A DNA stretch of 64,000 nucleotides from Plasmodium coatneyi (Eukaryota > Apicomplexa > Aconoidasida > Haemosporida > Plasmodiidae), in NCBI RefSeq assembly GCF_001680005.1, contig NC_033557.1, forward strand, positions 744,001 through 808,000, given 5' to 3'. Under the pieces are notes generated by a model, which worked only from the letters and a program-made list of their open reading frames with translations, made no database searches and was not told the DNA's origin. Shown in pieces: positions 48,666-61,064 of the stretch. Position numbers and translations under genes: made by a program. Positions within the stretch are counted from its first letter, which is position 1. Every line of letters starts with the position of its first letter.

Positions 48666-50116
48666 TTACACGATATTATAGGGCTCGTTCCTTTCCTTAA
48701 AAATAGTTTCGTCGTCACATTGGATTACGTTTCTTATTTTTTTCAAGTTGGTGTAATTCCGTTTTTCATATTTTTCTTGAATGAAGTGATAAGAGGCATG
48801 TGTTTTTTTTACGGAACACCATGGCGCATCTGTTTCTAACAGCAAAAGATTTAGGGGTATTTTCTTCACGGCATTTAGATTTTCAGGCGTTTTTAAGGAA
48901 CACCCATTTACCCCAATGTACAAATTTTTGTACGTGTTTATTTTTTCAATTATCTCCTCCCTGTCTGTAAAACTATGAATTACTCCTCCAACGCCTTCAA
49001 TTAATGGCTTGTATTTGTCCATAATTTCAAAAAATATATCGGAACAGTTCCTCATGTGCAAAAAAATGGGTAGTTTAAACATTTCCACTAATTTTAACTG
49101 ATATATAAAATACTTAATTTGAATATATTTAGGGCAGAAAAACAGCCTATCGAAATCTAGGCCAATTTCACCAATGGACACAATTCTGTTGCTATGATTT
49201 GTTATTTTTTTTTTTAATTTCTCTAAATAATCTTGCTCCTTTTTATCATACACGAAGCCAGGAATTTTGAACACATCCCCTTGTGGTGTTTCACTAGAAT
49301 GTTTATTTTCCTCTATCGCGTAATTCACATCTTTCGCATTTTTAAAATAGTTAATAAATTCCTCAAACTCCCTTTTTGCTTGCTTGTCTTTTTCCTCCAT
49401 GGAATTCTTTTCAATGAACTCATAGCAGTTGGTGGGGTGAACGCCAGCAGTTAGAAAAAGGAACTTACCCTCCGGATCTATTTTAAAAATGAATGAAAGG
49501 GAAAAATTAGTGAACGGACGACACAAGCACATTTTCATTTTTATATAACAAGAAAAAAATTTAACCGTATGTTTCGCAAATCTTCAGGGATTTATCGATG
49601 TCCTCCAGGCAGGTGCACGTTATTATAATCTTCTCAACATTGTTCTTCTTGGCTCTATTTAAAACGCTGTTGCGTGGAACATGCGGTGGACAGTGTGGGG
49701 AAGGGGAGGCGAATGTCGATAATGCGTAGTCATGCATTTGTACACACATATGTCTTACGTGAACAAACGTAAGCATAAATATACACAGCTGTGCATATTC
49801 GCGACCCGTTTTGTATATCTTTTCGTTACTGTTGCAGGTCATTCGCATGCTTCTTCTTGTTATAAACTCCATCAAACATCCTATCAGTCAAATTTGCCCC
49901 TATGTCAATGAATAAGTTCCCCTGAACTTCCATTTTCTGTATATTCTTATTATTTTTTAGGGTACGTTTTTTTTCCCTGTGCAACACTCTACTATTTTCA
50001 AAAGGAATGAAGAATCTTATGTTCTTAAATCGCGTTACAGTGTTGGCTTCTAAAAAAATGGTATATAAATATATTAAAATAACAACACATTTGAGAAGGT
50101 AAAAAATTAATTTCAT
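48666..50116 (-). CDS. TatD: Secreted TatD-like deoxyribonuclease
   Basis: Exons 50116-49830, 49666-49566 and 49477-48666 join in phase (2, then 1). The N-terminus is a strong hydrophobic signal peptide (MKLIFYLLKCVVILIYLYTI), so the enzyme enters the secretory route. The mature part begins FIDIGANLTDRMFDGVY, as in TATDN1-type proteins. Metal-site motifs follow: IGEIGLDF, FLHMRN, GVIHSFTD and LLLETDAPWC. The open frame stops right after RNEPYNIV, where relatives continue for about 30 residues; one or two further 3' exons near 48,150 and 47,770 are likely (see the spacer entry). P. falciparum has a TatD-like DNase at this place that is reported to be secreted and to act on extracellular DNA. 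The nuclease call is firm; the C-terminus is not. Confidence 0.88.
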
Positions 50117-51853
50117 ATTTTCATTTTGTTGTATATATCCCTTTCTTTATTTTTTCATATGTTTGACATTTGTGTATCTTCATTGGAGGGGCATATAATA
50201 CTACATGTGTTATCAACATCAAATGTTTCATTTGACAATTTTTAAAATATGCTATGCTATGAATTTTCTTTCTCATTATTGTTAAAGATGTACATGTGCT
50301 ATAGGAATTAACATTCCATTCGTTGCCATTACCCAATGTTTGGCACGCCTTCGTTATGATTTTTTTTTTTTTTATTAACGATTAAAATGAATCGCTTAAA
50401 TGAAACATAGAGTGTAGTGAAATACAAAAATGTGTATACATTTTTAAAAATGTACGTAATTTCTCCTTAGTGAATTCTTTAACCGCAGCATATCATTTCT
50501 TACCTTTTAACGAAGCGGCGGTGGCACAATTATTTTTCAAGGATCACACATCCTTATTTTAACGTTTGGCTTTAAAGTTTACATCCATTTTGCCAAAGTT
50601 TATCATGGGTTCTTATTTTATATACGAGCGCATTTGCCTGTTATAAAAATAATGACATTGCTTTCTGTTCTAATAACAATATAAGATATGTTCTGAATTT
50701 AAATTGGGCAAAATTAACATAACTTTCCCATCGTTGTGAAGTTTCCTGCATTAGGGTCTCTCATTTCTGTCTCTTTATCTTTACAACATCTTATTCAGAC
50801 ATCATTTTTCAAAATGCTTTCACTTCGGTGCAAATAGCACGAATATTTAACTTCAAGAATGTGTTAAAATAATCTGTCTTAGCAACAATGAAAAACTCAA
50901 TTCATATTTCAATTATGTTGTTATTCATGTGCATATATGAAAGATTTAGGAAGACGGAACTTTAAAGTCAAAGTATGGCTGAATCGTGAGCGTGTAAATT
51001 TGTATGGAGTAGGTGAAAATTCGCTATTAAGTTTCTTTCACATTTATGTTATTTCCTTTATTTGAAGAAAATAAAATATCTTCTTACCACATATATGGAT
51101 ACTTTATACATCACTGGGACAAATACTTTCCATTCACGTTTGGTTTCAGTTGTCTGGTCATGCGTATGCTTTTTTAAGTACTAATGTTAAAATGTACCTG
51201 TGCCTGTGTTGCGATTATGTTTAGCTTGGAACCCCATTAAGAACAAATTATGCAGATGATGGATGTATGCTTCTACATTTAATAGGACTATATCAGGAGC
51301 TCCCTTATATCATTTTAAATATGGTTAAAAGGTTTCTCTTTTTTTTTTACATCATATAAGACTCGCCTTTTTTTTTCAAGTGCTCCGCTTCATGGTACTC
51401 GAAAAACTCACCTAACCATTAACGAAAGACCTTTTCTGAATAAAACAAAACGCTAGAATTTTTTTTTTTTATTATTTAATAAACTTGGCTAGTTAACAAA
51501 AAAAAAAAATATATATATACATATATATGTAGCTTTTTTACACCCGATGAGAAACTCTTTCAAAGGCTTCTTAATAGCTATTTAGCTAGCTGAAATAAAA
51601 TATATAAATGTATTAACGATTCATATGTTTTAGGTAATTTCTGCTTTTTCAACACTTGTTCTTTTTTTAAAAATGAATGTTATTTTTTTTGTCATGTAAA
51701 ATACATTTCTCAGCTTATAATTTTAAGACAAAGTTAAATTTCTCCACATTTCAACCTTAGGAAACGTTCTTTAAACTTTTTTTTAAATAAATACATAATT
51801 TAATTTCTCCACCTTTTAAGTAGTACATCCTGTTGTCCAAATATTCCAAGAAA
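50117..51853. other. AT-rich intergenic region
   Basis: From here base composition shifts to AT-rich. The segment holds the TatD promoter and 5' flank of the next gene. No ORF with coding character is seen. Confidence 0.65.
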
Positions 51854-52345
51854 ATGAAGCTTATCTTAGCGTCCCCATGTACTCTCTACATAACATTATT
51901 ATTTGTCCTGTTGGTTCATGCTATACTGGGAAAAAAGCACATGAACAATCAAGATTTCGCTGAAACAGAACAAGCAGCCAGGGCAATTAGGAAGCTGTTA
52001 AATGGTGAAATAGATACTATCAAATTAGAAAATGGCAATGAACTAAAAATAAGATCAAGGGATGAAAAATATGATGATGCCCATAAGAGATATAAGGACA
52101 AAACTAACTATTCATTTATAGACAACTCCGAAGAAGAAAACGTCTAAACAGATTTATTAAGAAAAAATGAAGCCGTAGGAGAGGGAAGCAAAATAGTTGA
52201 AGAGCAAGAGGATTTCTACATATTAGACAACGAAAGCATTGAAGCCATAGCAAAAAAATTTTCCATGGAAAATGAATTTCATGAATCTGAAACCGAGGCA
52301 TTTGCACAAAATCTCAAGGATATAATAAGATCGTTGATTAATTAA
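51854..52345 (+). pseudogene. Small secreted protein gene with an in-frame TAA
   Basis: The start is the ATG at 51854 in an AAAATG context. A signal peptide (LILASPCTLYITLLFVLLVH) is followed by a charged, helical mature part. The frame meets TAA at 52145-52147 after 97 codons and then continues in the same frame for 65 more codons with unchanged, charged, coding-like composition to TAA at 52343-52345. This looks like a 163-residue secreted protein with one nonsense mutation, or a truncated but still expressed protein. There is an RKLLNGE near residue 40, which is not a clean PEXEL (position 5 is Asn). I do not recognise the family. A base-calling error at one base is an alternative. Confidence 0.6.
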
Positions 52346-54719
52346 GAAGCACAAATTTAGGTGTATTTTGCTCTTACAGTGTGTGTCACATCATCTACAT
52401 TTGCATACGATGAAATTTTGGATTAACCAAAGAAAGTTTTACAAAACTAATATATAAAAAAAGGAAAAAATACTCGCTTCCTTTATGCTCTCTTACACCT
52501 TCATTGTTAAAATATACATTTTTTTTAAAATAAACTTGCAAAGGAATTTTTTAACTCGTAATCCACTATTTCGTGCTTTGCATATTATGTTTTGCCGCTT
52601 TTTTATTTTTAACATTATTTTTCGTGAATTATAGGCGTACGTAGTTTTTACTCTTATTTATGTGCAAAACGCGCAAAAATAGTTTAGACACGTGAAAATG
52701 CAAAGGGAAAAGTAAAACTTATTTCCTTTTTGTAAACTTTAATGCTTTTTAATTGCAATTCCACGAAATGGGAATCCCCTGTTTTATTTTCAAATGTCAC
52801 CCTCAAAGATAAAAGAATAATAATAAAGCCTTTCCCCATTGACAAAGAATTATAAACAAAGTTATTCTTGCAACAAGTTTGCTGCAACATGCTCATCGAA
52901 GCTTCTACTAATATACCCCAAAAAAAAGCATAAAATAGGAAACATTGGGTTTCCATTCTACATAAAAAAAAAAATGAAAATTAAAAATCCTAAAGATGCG
53001 CAATGTTAATTTTCTCTATTTAAAAAATGCTTTACACGTATTTGAAAGTTTTCATAAGAATCACTATTTTTACATTTGTACTTCACCTCTAAGTTTTTAG
53101 TTAGGACTTCTATACATATTCTCCCAAATAAGACAACATAAAGGGTGTTTTGGGGTAAATTTATTTCATTCTTACATTCCTAATTTTTTTTTACATCATA
53201 CTAAAATGAATTAGTGTTAGTACTGAAAAGAAAAAAATATGTACTAATGATATATAACACATTTTTAATTGTGCCGCACAAAAAAGAAAGAATCCATTAA
53301 GAAATTTAGAACCTTTTATTAAAACTATTAAATTATCGCAATTTCTTGTTGAAATATGAAAAATAAGTTCAAGGTTTTTTCTACCTTTTCCAAAATTGCT
53401 TTTATTTTTTTTTTTTCATGCTTTACTAACACACTACTAAATATATCAATATTTAAAACACCTTATTTTAAAACGGTGTTCGTTCTCTATGAATTCATTT
53501 CTTTAAGAATATTTTGGATATAAAAAACTCTTACACCTCAAAAATGGGACATACATATCACAGTCATAGCTCAGAAGTAACAAACCATAATCTGCGATAG
53601 ATGTACCACACGGTCTTATAGACAATTGCAAATGTTATTGTTTTTTTAATAATCATATAATATACATTAAAAGTAAAAAAATTTTTTACGATTAAATAAA
53701 AAACTTCTTAATATTAATAGAAGTTTTACATAAAATGTTTGTTTGACGATAGTTAGGACTTTGAAGTATGATACAATATAAATGAACAATTATTAGTTCC
53801 TAACATATTAAGCATCATTAGACTTGTATGTTATATGTCATTTGTAATATGACATAGGCGGGTTAACACAAATATTTATAATGCAAATATTAAAATATGA
53901 GATTGGTTGTAGACATTTTTTATGGCAAATCAAAAAAATACACCATAATAATTATATACACATTTTTTCCCTCAAAAATATCATTTTTTTAAAAAATGTA
54001 ATAGGTAAAGGTGTAATGTGTGACGTATAAAATACACATATATGTTAACGAAATGACACATGAATATGCAAACGGTTTATGTACATTTTTAACATGAAAT
54101 CATAGTTCTTAACAAAAATATGAATTCTGACAACAAAAACGTTTGGGCAGAAAAGTATAATGGTGTCCAAAAAAAAGTTAAACGTCGAACCATTACAAAA
54201 TTATCTTGTTATACTTAATAGAAATAAATATATCAATTATAACTTCAATATGAAAACTGATAAATATATTTTTTACAATTTTATATTATCAAAAATTAAA
54301 AAAAAAATAGACAGGGTTTCGCTTACGTGTTCCAATAATGGATCTAACAATTCATACGATAAGTTTTTTTTCTAGTTCTATAATGCAATTTTCTATAATA
54401 TATACAATCATACGGCTATACTAAAATTGTCTAAATTCATGTAAGCGAAAAGAATATAGAACCTAAACAAAATAGAATATAAATCATACTTAGTACACAA
54501 CTACTAAACTGTTCCTATTTTAACATATATATTATCCTCAGATAATAATTTATATAATTGTAACAATTCAATAATTTTCTCTTATACAAACATTATAACA
54601 CATTAATTAAAACAAGTCATCAGCACACAATTATATAAAGTTCTTTATTTGAAATTACTCAATTGTTTAAATTAAATAAATATAACAGCAGTTAGTAAAA
54701 GCGAACAGTTGACACTTCT
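52346..54719. other. AT-rich region left of the centromere
   Basis: The DNA is AT-rich, with short chance ORFs only. A 90-codon minus-strand ORF at 52684-52956 has a hydrophobic stretch but no other support. Composition rises steadily in A+T toward 54,700. Confidence 0.6.
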
Positions 54720-56890
54720 AAGACATTTTTTTATTTTTTTAAATCAAATCATTATATATTATTTATTTTTATTAAAGTAAATTTATTAAATTGGTTAAAT
54801 TTATTTAATATAATGCAAAATAATTGGCTTTAATTACATATTTTTAAATAATTAATTTATATAATTTTTATAATTCAACACATATATAATTTACTTAATT
54901 TATGAATTACTGTTATAAGGATTAATTTATTTATATAATTATTTAAAATAATTAATTTTATTTATATATAAATTTAAATTAAAATATTTTATTTATTTTA
55001 TAATTTAAATGTGAATTTATTTATATATTTAACATAAATTATAATTTATTAATATATTAATATATTAATGTAATTAAAATTAAATTAATAATAAGTAATT
55101 TATTTTAATTAATATATCAAATATATTAATTAAAATAATAATATATATTATTTAAATATTTAATTAGTTAATTTAATATGTTTAATTAATTAATTAATTA
55201 TTATTTTACTTTAATTTTTTATTTTTATTAATGTTATTTAAAGGATAATTAAATTAATATAAAATATAATAATTTTTTTTATTATACTATTACTTAGTTA
55301 ATTTCTTTTAAATTGTTATTTAATTTCATTTAATAACATTTTTAATTAAATAATTATTAAATTAATTCATTAATTAGAATTAATTATTTATTTTGTTAAG
55401 AACTTAGATATTTAAATTAAATGTATATATAAATTTAATTATAATATTACTATATAATAATACAAAATAATTATAAATAGCTCTATAATAATAAAAAGAA
55501 AATATCTTATAAATTATCTAACTTTATTTCTTTACTAAAATATAGATAAATAAATATATATATAGATTAATATAATTATGTTAAAAATATATTGTTTTTT
55601 TAATATTAGTATTGACAATTTAATTATATATACAATTAATTATATATATTATAAAATAAAAAAAATATATTTATAAACTAATAGTCAATTTATTTTATTT
55701 TAATAATATTTACATTTTGAATTTAATTAAATAATATATATTTTAATTAATTTATTTCTCATTTAATAATTATTATATATTTAAATATAATTTTATTTAT
55801 TATTAATAATTATTTATTTTATTTAATTAAATATGAATTTAATTAATAAATTTAATTATTTATTAATTTAAGTATTTATTTTTTAATTATATTAAATTAA
55901 TTAATTTATTATATACATTATTATTTATTTTATTACTCCAATAAGCATTATTTAAATTAATAATATTAAATTATTTATTGTTTTTATATTTCTATATAAT
56001 AATTAGACATATTTAATGAATAAGTTAATAAAATAACAATATAAATATATAATCCTAATATTGAGATATTAATAAAATCAAAATATACCATAGAATAATT
56101 ACATTAATCAATTATATATTTTATTTGTTTTAATATTATTAAATAAAAGAATTGGTGTTTTATTTATTAAATTAATAATATATATATTATTATTTTATAA
56201 AAATAATGTATATAATTTTTAAGAAATAAAATAATTTAAATTCTTTATTATTCTTTATGTATAATTTATAATATATTATATATATATTTTAATATTTTAT
56301 ATATTTAATTAATTTATTATATATATAATTTATTTATTACATATTTAATTTATTTATCATATATTTATTTTATTTATTATATATTTGTTTTATATATTAA
56401 TATATATCATTCATAGATTTATTATTATTATTAATTATTTTTCATTAATATATTTATTTTCTGTATTAATGTATTTAATTTATTATTATATTTAATATAT
56501 TTATTAATATATTATTTAATAGATTTTTTTTTAATTCATTTGTCTTCATACTTAATTTGTTTTTAATTAATTAATTTATTATTTATATATTATTTTTATT
56601 TATGATAAATATATATATATTCATATATTTTATTTAAATTTATTAATATTTATTTTATATATTATTAATTTTAATTTATTAATTTTTTTTAATTAAATTA
56701 TCTTATATAATTTATTTAATTACAATTCTTTTTTTTAATTCCTTAATGAATATAGAATATATATACAAATTTATATATTTTTTTAATTTAATTCTTATTA
56801 CATATTTATTTTCTTTATCATTATATTTTTTTTTTATTGTATTTTATTCTTTATTATTCTTAATTTAATTGAATTATTTATTAATATATT
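54720..56890. other. Centromere (extreme A+T block)
   Basis: About 2.2 kb in which most 60-nt lines have only 2-6 G or C, roughly 95% A+T by eye, against a less extreme background on both sides. There are no ORFs. Short imperfect repeats of about 20 bp (atatttaatttatttatcat type) occur at about 56,300-56,400. Plasmodium centromeres are single 2-4 kb blocks of this composition. Position agrees: in P. falciparum the chromosome 1 centromere lies, as I recall, between the TatD-like gene and MRP1, and here the block lies between TatD and an MRP remnant. Confidence 0.8.
56300..56400. repeat. Imperfect 20-bp repeats inside the centromere
   Basis: About five tandem units of the form atatttaatttatttatcat differ by one to four bases. 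Such imperfect arrays are a usual feature of Plasmodium centromere cores. Confidence 0.5.
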
Positions 56891-57315
56891 TTTATATGTC
56901 GAGTCTTTTTCTTGTGTGCTAGCATTTTTGACATAATATCTTTTATATTTTATATTCGTTTACATTATATTTTATGTATTTCATAGGATATTTCATATTT
57001 TTAAGAACAACATATACATTTATTTTAGACATATATGAAGTTTATTTAACACATTTGAATTGAATGCGTAAAAGCTTTATAATAAAGTCGCTTCTTTGTT
57101 GTTTAGTTTTTTATAATTGTATATATAGTTCCTTTTTGTAATTTCTGTCTGTATTATTGTTCTAATTTATTATATTATTTTGTTTATTATGATTTACTAT
57201 TTTACATAAATATAATAATATTTCATAAAATTTATCTCTATTTTTTAATATTTTTTATGTCATTTTTGTTGTCCATTTATATTTAGTATTCATATGAAAA
57301 TGTATATGTATAGGA

Positions 57316-59722
57316 ATGATGAAAATCAATACAAATGCAATCTTTAAAAGAATTATTCAAAAGTTAATGTTGTGCCATATAACGAAAATTAAGGTAACTA
57401 ATAAGACAATCCTATTAGTTCTGCGTAAAGGAAATATGAAGTCTGTTCCTTCTATCATCTGCTTCTATTCTATCTTATGTGGCACTAAAGTACATTATTT
57501 TAGAGTAGAAATTTGTTGTTAATTTGAATCTTTCATTTATAATGAATTTAAACGAATATAAAAGGTTTAAAGATACATAAGAATTGTACTTTATTTTACA
57601 AATATTTAAAGGCAAATTTGTTACTGTCTTATCTAAAAAGAAAAGCAATATTAAAGGTTCCTTTCGTTTTAGTTATTTAACACATAACAACGCTCCTTTA
57701 ATATGTATGCAAATAATTGAAGGTACGATCTATATATTCTATAAATGTATATATCATATGGGTATCACCATTTATATTACAACGATATTAATATTTATTT
57801 TAGGTACGTTTCAAAAATGAATAACTATTTTAACGCATCAAATGTTCAAGATAGAAAAAATATTTCATCCAGTTAAAAAGGAGGTTCAGAAAATGTTGTA
57901 GGTTTTCCTGTTCTTATAAAAAAGTGAAACACATAAATATTATAAATCGAAAAATACTATCTGGTGTAAATTACAGTACAGATAAGGATATAGGGAAAGT
58001 GTGTTTCCAGACAACAGTTTATTGTTCAATCACGGTAATAGTAGGAGTAGCACACACGCGAAAAAATGAGGGGAAAAAAATAACAAGGGTGATAATGTAA
58101 CAGAGGAGCAAAGCAATTTGATAATAAAATTAGAAAATGCTTTTTTTGGCACAAAAAAGTACTATCGGAAGTGTGAAAAGTACATTTTGAAGAACCCCAA
58201 TTTTAGCTTAGAAAATAATACCTTAGCGATAGTTATTGGAAATGTTGGACCAGGTAAAACTTCTTTTTTCGAATGAATTTTAGGAGACATTAAGTTGATC
58301 AACCGTTGTTTATATGTTAAAAATGTGTTGTATAATATGCAAATTTGTACGTTCCCCAGAAACAGTTGGTTGTCCATGGGAAATATAAGGTCCATGATTT
58401 TATTTGGGAATTAATACAATTCAGGGATTTACCGCTACACTGTTGAACAGAGTTGTTAAATGATATGAGTTCCTTTAAAAATGGCAATATGCGGTACGTC
58501 AAGGATGATCATAATTTAAGTAAGGGAAGAAGGTTATAATTTCCTTGGCGAGAGCTTTATATCATCACTACATGCATTTACATAAATTGAGCTCTAATGG
58601 TGTGAAAAAAATGCGTGTAGATAACAGTTTTACGAACAGAAAGAATCCAACTGATTTTTCAAATGATAACGAAGACAAAAGAAGTGCATTCTGTCAGGGT
58701 GTTGTTCCCTTCGATGAGGATCATGTTCAAAAATGCCTAAGGGGGAAAAGCGATATTTCCTTATATTTATTGGACGATTTTTTCACATCTCTAAACCCAG
58801 CGATATCTAAAAATATATTTTATAATTTATTTTGCAAAGAGGAAATATGAGCTTCAAAGACTATTGCAGTTTTGTTGTGTCTATGAATGAAAGCACTCTT
58901 CACAACTTTCTTACTAATCGCCTTTTTGAAAATATCCAGTACAAAGTAGATATTTATTCGTTAGACAATGGATTTTTAAAGAGATTTTATACATTTATTT
59001 ACTTCTTTTTCCGACTTCTTTTGTCAGTCATTTTGTTATTTTGTATAATGAAAGATGCCGTTATTGTTTTTCCTTTCATTGTTTTATTAATTTATTTTTT
59101 GGTTTTTAAAAAATATTCCAGAAGATACAAAGAGGCTCAAAGAGAGTACCTAAGGTATCACTCCCCATTATGTAACATATATAGCAACACCACGTCAGGA
59201 GAAAGTGTAATTAACGTATAAGAAAAGAATTGGTACCATTTAAGTATATACGAGCGTTACGTAGAAACTTTCAGAAATTAATGCCGTCTAGAGTGGGCAA
59301 CAACTATGTGAGCACCTTTCTACATTAGGCTTATCTTTTTAATATTAACTAGCTATTTCATTATGCATCCTCGTATCACTTTCAACAAAATGGGAAATTT
59401 GTACCAAGGGGAAAATTACGAAAAAATTATAAGCACAACTGGATATTTTATGACTTTTTCCTCAAGACTTGGGATGCCCAAAAAAATTCTTCTGTGTGAT
59501 TTTACCTTTGTGGAGAAAGAGATATGTTATGTGCAGAGGTTACAGGAGTTCTCAAAATTACCGTATGAAAAAGATTGCTTAGAGGGAGAAAGGGCAGAAG
59601 TTACGCTGAAATGTGGCGAAATGAAGACGAAAAGTAAATTTGACAATTCGGGAAGAATTACGTCCACCTTTGCCTATCGGTATTGTCAGCTAGCAGAACA
59701 TGTAGGCAAAGCAAAACAGTGA
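57316..59722 (+). pseudogene. MRP1: Decayed ABCC/MRP transporter (MRP1 remnant)
   Basis: Scattered frames on the plus strand retain the parts of one ABCC half-transporter in order. A transmembrane fragment (YLTHNNAPLICMQII, 57.6-57.8 kb) is followed by a first nucleotide-binding domain: IGNVGPGKTSFF (Walker A, 58.2 kb), TFPRNSWLSMGNIR where the Q-loop Gln is lost, NLSKGRRL (degenerate signature) and LYLLDDFFTSLNP (Walker B and D-loop, 58.8 kb). Second transmembrane-domain sequence follows (YKEAQREYLRYHSPL, then FTFVEKEICYVQRLQEFSKL). Stops interrupt at 58274, 58412 and 58457, and the reading frame changes at least three times. No second nucleotide-binding domain is found, and only about 2.4 kb remain of a gene usually over 5 kb. 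Its place beside the centromere matches P. falciparum MRP1. Confidence 0.85.
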
Positions 59723-61064
59723 CTTCATATTATGTGTTTACATGTATTATAGTCACTCATTTGGAGGATAACAACGTAAGGCGTATGTAAATATAGTATC
59801 CGTTCCGTATTTGTGACAAGTGAACATCGCAGAAACACATCGTGGAAAAGAGTAAAATTTCACTCAGCACTCATATACAGAATGTCATAAAATCTGCAAA
59901 AATGTTGATACTTTTTCAACATAATATATATTTAGCATATATTTTTCCGATTCCACCACATGTTATAATAACTGTTCACTCTTGTTATGTCATTTATATT
60001 TTGTTGCCTTTTGGAGTCCTTTTTTTTAAAACAGTAACGTCAAAAAAAGGTGTAATAATTCCTGTTGAAAGGTTTCGTCTACACATATTCGAAGGAACAA
60101 TATGTAGGTAAAAACTTTGCGCATTGTTTGTGACGCGTGGGCATTAGGCATAAAGCGAATAGGGGTGAATAAACGCGCATGCTATTAAAAAAGAAAGCGT
60201 GTTAAAAAAGATAATAGAGCAGGGCTGCATATCATTTACACATATTTTACACATATGTGCAATATTGTAATGTTTTAATTATTTTTTTAAAAGGGCATTT
60301 CTCTTTTTTTTTATATACTCTCCTCCACGCGACGCGAAAAGCATCGCACAGTATTTTTTTTAGTAAAAAGTTAAGCGACATATGCGCTGGTTGAACACAG
60401 ATATTCTTTACACATATAGGAAGAAAAAAAAAAAATAATAAAATGTGTGGGAGGTGGAGCACACAACATACACATTATTAATCATACATATATATATATC
60501 CTATTGTAAAATAATAAAAGACATATCGACAAATATTATTTTAACAGGATATGGCGTGGAAAATAAGTTATATATATTTGAACTGAGCATTGGAGGGAAA
60601 TGACCACAAATTGTATAATGATAAATTATACAAATTTATTAACATGTATGATTAACACCAAGGGGAATTGTATACAAATAGGAAGGTTGTGATAACTCAG
60701 ACCTTTTTGTACGTGTGTATGTGTGTGTGCTTACAGATAAAAAGTTATCCGTAATTTTTTTTATTTATATGCAAAATTACAAAAAATATATATATAAAAT
60801 AAAATATAAGGTAACCAAATGGATGATTAAAAAAAGGAACAAATAAAGTAACAATATTTTATTTTTTATTTTTATTTATTATTATTTTTTTCTTCCTTGT
60901 GTAGCTTTTGTAGCTTAAAATAGGATTGCGTCCAACCTGCGTGGAGTCGATTTTGTTTACACGTGTGTGTTACTGTGCGCACATATACACATTTATCACA
61001 CATGTATTGTTTCTTCCCACTTCCGTAATAGGAGCACCGTTTTTTAGTACGTGGGACTGCTCAT
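59723..61064. other. AT-rich spacer, possible further MRP debris
   Basis: The frame at 59842-60111 (89 codons, with hydrophobic segments) may be another decayed transporter fragment but lacks a diagnostic motif. Otherwise there are TA microsatellites (near 60,480 and 60,785) and the 3' flank of the PHIST gene. Confidence 0.5.

Noticed and set aside
52684..52956. 90-codon minus-strand ORF with a hydrophobic stretch
   Set aside because: There is no family motif, splice structure or context support; it could be chance in AT-rich DNA.
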